Below are positions 62,945 to 64,000 of a stretch of DNA of 64,000 nucleotides, piece by piece. Location: contig NW_003314308.1 in assembly GCF_000143415.4 (NCBI RefSeq), positions 514,794-578,793 on the forward strand, read 5' to 3'. Under the pieces are notes generated by a model, which ran no database searches, was not told where the DNA came from, and saw only the letters and a list, made by a program, of their open reading frames with translations. The translations under genes were made by a program, and so were the position numbers. The DNA comes from Selaginella moellendorffii. Lineage: Eukaryota; Streptophyta; Lycopodiopsida; Selaginellales; Selaginellaceae. Each line of letters starts with the position of its first letter. Position 1 is the first letter of the stretch.

Positions 62945-64000
62945 TCATGCAATTTCTTGTTCGAACAGGTTGTTTGCCTGATTCAACTGTTGCTGGAGTA
63001 TTTGGAGCTCGCGATTGAGGTGCAAGATTTTCGCATCTTTGTGCTCGAGCGCCGCGCGAATTCGCTGATCCAAAAGATCCATCTCTTTCACCTGGAATCG
63101 CAAGCAAGCACTCTAAGCACGCAGCGAATCAATATCCCGGAAGAACTACTCGAACCTTTTGAGCTTTGTACTCCTGGAACTCGGAACTTAGCTGGAGCTT
63201 CTCTTCTTTGATCTTCGATCCTTCCTTCTCCATGGATGACTCTGGAAAATGTGAAAGCATCAGTTTCTCTACTTGGTTTGCTGAATCGTAGAAACTCACT
63301 CAAGGATTCTAGCTCGCACTCGTGTGACTCGGTGACGCTTTGGATTTTGATGTTCCATTGCTTCTCCTGGAAGAGTAAAGCTATGAAGAAAACTGATCAA
63401 CGTTTTAAAAGCTTCAGTGAGACCTGTTCGCGGTACATGCGACGAAACTCGTCCTTGGCCGATCTCGATTCCAGCTCCAAAAGCATGATCCGCTCCCTCA
63501 GCTGGGAGTTCTCGTCCATTACTCGCTTGAGCTGTTCTTCGATAACTTTCTTGGCCACGCTTTTCTGAAAAGAAGATACAAGTTATTCCCAAGATTTTGT
63601 GAGCAAGAGAGAAGTTGATTCACCTCATCGTTGTTTCGTTCCAAGCGAGAAATGGTGGAATCGTAGCTGGCTATAAGATCACGCTCACGCTGGAGCTGCT
63701 CCACCTCGAGATCTTTATATCTACTTCTTAGTTTCTCTTGCTCGTCCAAGAAATCCTGCGAGAAAGCTAAGACACACAAATTGAGAGCCGAAGAACACGA
63801 AGAACGGAAGGAAAATACCTGCTCAGCAGCAGATACACGCTCGCAGAATTGACATTCCATCCTTCGTACGTTCTCTTTAAGAAGGTAAAAGTTGTCCTCT
63901 CCTTTCTTGATCTTCTTCTCGCATTTCGCCCTGAAAACCTCAAGGTGCTTGGATCGCTCCAGCACCCGGCCCTGGAGCCTCAAAAACTCCTCCTGCCTCG
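62945..64000 (-). CDS. Coiled-coil protein, 3' part only (runs off the window)
   Basis: Exons, last to first: 62945-63091, 63156-63241, 63300-63366, 63424-63564, 63624-63755, 63819-64000+. All junctions are GT-AG and in frame. The chain is almost entirely heptad coiled coil (KDLEVEQLQRERDLIASYDS, KKVIEEQLKRVMDENSQL, KEMDLLDQRIRAALEHKDAK, LQILQQQLNQANNLFEQEIA end). The end resembles C-termini of centrosomal or ciliary coiled-coil proteins, which would fit a plant with swimming sperm, but identity is not established. The start lies beyond 64000. It is divergent in promoter only if its 5' end is far upstream; its 3' end is 65 bp from the ALKBH1 start. Confidence 0.7.

Overview
The window looks like nuclear DNA of a lycophyte, most likely Selaginella. 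The signs are very short introns (mostly 45-95 nt), large intronless pentatricopeptide-repeat (PPR) genes with PLS- and SS-type repeats, plant gene families (CNGC channel, AGCVIII kinase, UGT, dirigent protein, A-type P450) and Ty3/gypsy debris. Species assignment is inference from style, not from a database match.

1-23.4 kb is compact, single-copy gene space: two copies of a small orphan protein (one frame-broken), a LOG-type gene, an alpha/beta-hydrolase fragment, a 431-aa orphan helical protein, a 995-aa PLS PPR protein, a 7-exon CNGC channel, a 17-exon BRF1 (TFIIIB) gene, an AGCVIII kinase, a DUF952 protein, a two-pass membrane protein, an SS-type PPR protein head-to-head with a dual-specificity phosphatase, and a UDP-glycosyltransferase (UGT-A). 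Exon structures for CNGC, BRF1, DUF952, the membrane protein, UGT-B, the P450s and ALKBH1 were worked out by hand and close in frame.

23.5-31.6 kb is an accessory specialised-metabolism block: a mosaic of pseudogene pieces copied from neighbouring UGT and P450 genes (with an internal inversion), UGT-B, a dirigent protein, UGT-C (interrupted by a 100-N assembly gap) and P450 copy 1.

31.6-57.8 kb is AT-rich and repeated. A P450 gene occurs four times in the same orientation (copies 1-4). Copies 2 and 3 sit at the ends of a roughly 7.6-kb direct duplication that also carries a dead PPR gene; two decayed Ty3/gypsy elements and a family of small TIR elements lie between. P450 copies 2 and 3 look intact. 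Copy 1 has lost the PERF arginine and its normal C-terminus. Copy 4 has His in place of the I-helix Asp.

57.8-64 kb returns to gene space: a PPR protein with an acidic tail (its 3' part is also duplicated next to P450 copy 3), a 7-exon ALKBH1-type dioxygenase, and the 3' part of a coiled-coil protein that runs off the window. Taken together, the UGTs, P450s and dirigent protein could act in one pathway (hydroxylation, coupling, glycosylation); co-function is only a hypothesis.
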